DNA of 64,000 nt from Halorubrum sp. SD626R (GTDB lineage Archaea > Halobacteriota > Halobacteria > Halobacteriales > Haloferacaceae). The translations under genes were made by a program, and so were the position numbers. This document shows positions 62,942-64,000 of the stretch, in pieces. Location of the stretch: assembly GCF_001261915.1 (NCBI RefSeq), contig NZ_CVRT01000030.1:62001-126000 (forward strand). The letters run 5' to 3'. Each line of letters starts with the position of its first letter. The stretch's first letter is position 1. The notes below the pieces were generated by a model. It was not told where the DNA came from, searched no databases, and saw only the letters and a program-made list of their open reading frames with translations.

Positions 62942-64000
62942 GTGAGGTGTCGCCAAACCCGGAGCAACAAGATCTCATCACCTCGCTTGATGGGTTGTAC
63001 CTCGTTGATGCTGGCGCGGGAACCGGGAAGACATTCACCGTTACCCGACGGTACGCGAATATCGTCGACCAAGACGGGATTGATCCGACGGACGTGCTGC
63101 TGGTGACGTTTACGAACAACGCAGCCGAAGAGATGCGAGACCGAATCGTACGGCACAGCGAGTACGGAATGCGAGAGCTTGCAGACGCACCAATCCAGAC
63201 ATTCCACTCGCTAGCACACGATATCCTCATCGAACACGGGCATGACGCGCCGTCCCATCTCGGTGTCGATGAGCCAATCACGGACTCAACGCGAATCATC
63301 GACGACGAGATCATCGAGCAATCGTTGTTCCGTGAGTTCATCGGCCAGTTTACCGACACCCATCCAGAGTACGAATCGTTTTTCGCGGCAGTTTCTGAGT
63401 CAACAGAGCTGCTGTCGCTCATCAAAGAGCTCTCGGCCAAAGGTGTCTTCCCGACAGCCACAGGGTGGTATCGAAATGGTGAATCCCACCTCGACGGCGA
63501 GTTGGCTGCATTTGAGTCACTGTTTGCTGATCTGAACGAACCGCGGGATGACGGGAATAAGCAGTCGAAACTGCGATCGAAGCTATACCGGTACGGAGAA
63601 AACAAGACGTACCTCCCGGAGGCACCCGCAAAGTGGGAGCTTCGCGGCGATGGCAAACAAGCCCCGCCGGATATCGCAGAACGCGTATTCGAAGCCGATC
63701 GGACGGCACTCAAGGAGTTCGTCCACGATGTGTATCATTCGTATCTCGAATTCGCGCTTGGGCGGAACTACCTGAATTTCGGCTTCCTTCAGCTGTTTGC
63801 GTTCGTGCTATTGTGTGACGACCACGAGTTGCGCGAGCGACTCAGCTTTGAGTACGTGATGGTCGATGAGTTCCAAGATTCCAGTGAAATCCAGTTCAAG
63901 CTCATGCTGCTGTTGGCGAGCACGGACAACCTCTGTGTTGTGGGTGACTGGAAACAGAGCATCTACAGCTTCCAATACGCCGACGTCGACAACATCCGTG
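62938..64000 (+). CDS. UvrD/AddA-like superfamily-1 helicase, 3' end outside window
   Basis: 354 residues are visible. The start is MSEVSPNPEQQDLI with the Q-motif, Walker A GAGTGKTFTVTRRYA, motif Ia LLVTFTNNAAEEMRDRI and IQTFHSLAHDI. Further on come FEYVMVDEFQDSS (Walker B, DEFQ) and VVGDWKQSIYSFQYAD (motif III). The frame is open to the last base. Coupled by ATGA to the AddB-like gene. Together they resemble AddAB-type end-resection machines of haloarchaea; whether this subunit has its own nuclease domain cannot be seen here. Confidence 0.9.
   Translation, partial: MSEVSPNPEQQDLITSLDGLYLVDAGAGTGKTFTVTRRYANIVDQDGIDPTDVLLVTFTNNAAEEMRDRIVRHSEYGMRELADAPIQTFHSLAHDILIEHGHDAPSHLGVDEPITDSTRIIDDEIIEQSLFREFIGQFTDTHPEYESFFAAVSESTELLSLIKELSAKGVFPTATGWYRNGESHLDGELAAFESLFADLNEPRDDGNKQSKLRSKLYRYGENKTYLPEAPAKWELRGDGKQAPPDIAERVFEADRTALKEFVHDVYHSYLEFALGRNYLNFGFLQLFAFVLLCDDHELRERLSFEYVMVDEFQDSSEIQFKLMLLLASTDNLCVVGDWKQSIYSFQYADVDNIR

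Overview
The window is haloarchaeal. Most encoded proteins are strongly acidic, genes are packed with ATGA/GTGA/TAATG stop-start overlaps, some starts lie 25-40 bases behind AT-rich TATA-like boxes with no clear Shine-Dalgarno site, and several small proteins belong to families typical of halophilic archaea (phiH-like repressor, DUF7344- and DUF7342-type winged helices). No rRNA, tRNA or CRISPR array was seen.

Layout. 1-2.8 kb: the end of a tripartite tricarboxylate transporter operon (TctC partial, TctB, TctA). 3.2-8.2 kb: a minus-strand, fully overlapping operon of element-type genes. It runs from a small winged-helix protein through two micro-genes (34 and 41 aa), a zinc protein, a ~900-aa winged-helix protein with a probable frameshift, and a PD-(D/E)XK-like nuclease. 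8.5-10 kb: a phiH-type repressor and relic DNA holding a 223-bp MITE-like element with target duplication.

10.1-40.5 kb is the main interest: an archaeal relative of the bacterial Dpd system (7-deazaguanine in DNA). It contains a DpdA-type transglycosylase (36.3-37.3 kb) in an operon with a winged-helix protein and an AAA ATPase. It also has a long minus-strand operon of unknown 288-aa, DpdG-like, DpdH-like ATPase, coiled-coil, two tandem ~1,830-aa DUF1998 (DpdJ-like) helicases and a PLD (DpdK-like) protein. A second, 997-aa TGT-like protein carries a C-terminal CSxxK domain. A CARF-winged-helix (Csa3-like) regulator lies between the two operons. Beside them are the preQ0 genes queD, queE and queC and a YhhQ-type transporter. 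The likely logic is: QueD/E/C (and possibly YhhQ) provide the 7-deazaguanine base; DpdA with its ATPase partner exchanges it into DNA; the 997-aa protein may insert or further alter it; the helicase/ATPase/PLD group is the probable restriction arm; and the CARF protein may tie expression to a nucleotide second messenger. No DpdB or DpdC homologue was recognised.

40.5-51.1 kb: a ribbon-helix-helix protein, a helix-hairpin-helix protein, a 2-kb graveyard (ADP-ribosylglycohydrolase and EVE-like remnants), a PLD-ATPase fusion, a two-gene McrBC-type type IV restriction system whose McrB carries about three EVE/PUA-like reader regions, and a MazG-like pyrophosphohydrolase. 51.5-53.4 kb: an ABC exporter. 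53.4-54.0 kb: an odd noncoding block of C-runs and CG palindromes followed by AT-rich DNA. 54-60 kb: small element-type genes, including a TumE-like toxin/HTH pair, three copies of one winged-helix unit, two related small proteins, a tail-anchored protein and a frameshifted ridA. 60.4-64 kb: an AddB-like nuclease overlapped by a UvrD/AddA-like helicase that runs off the window.
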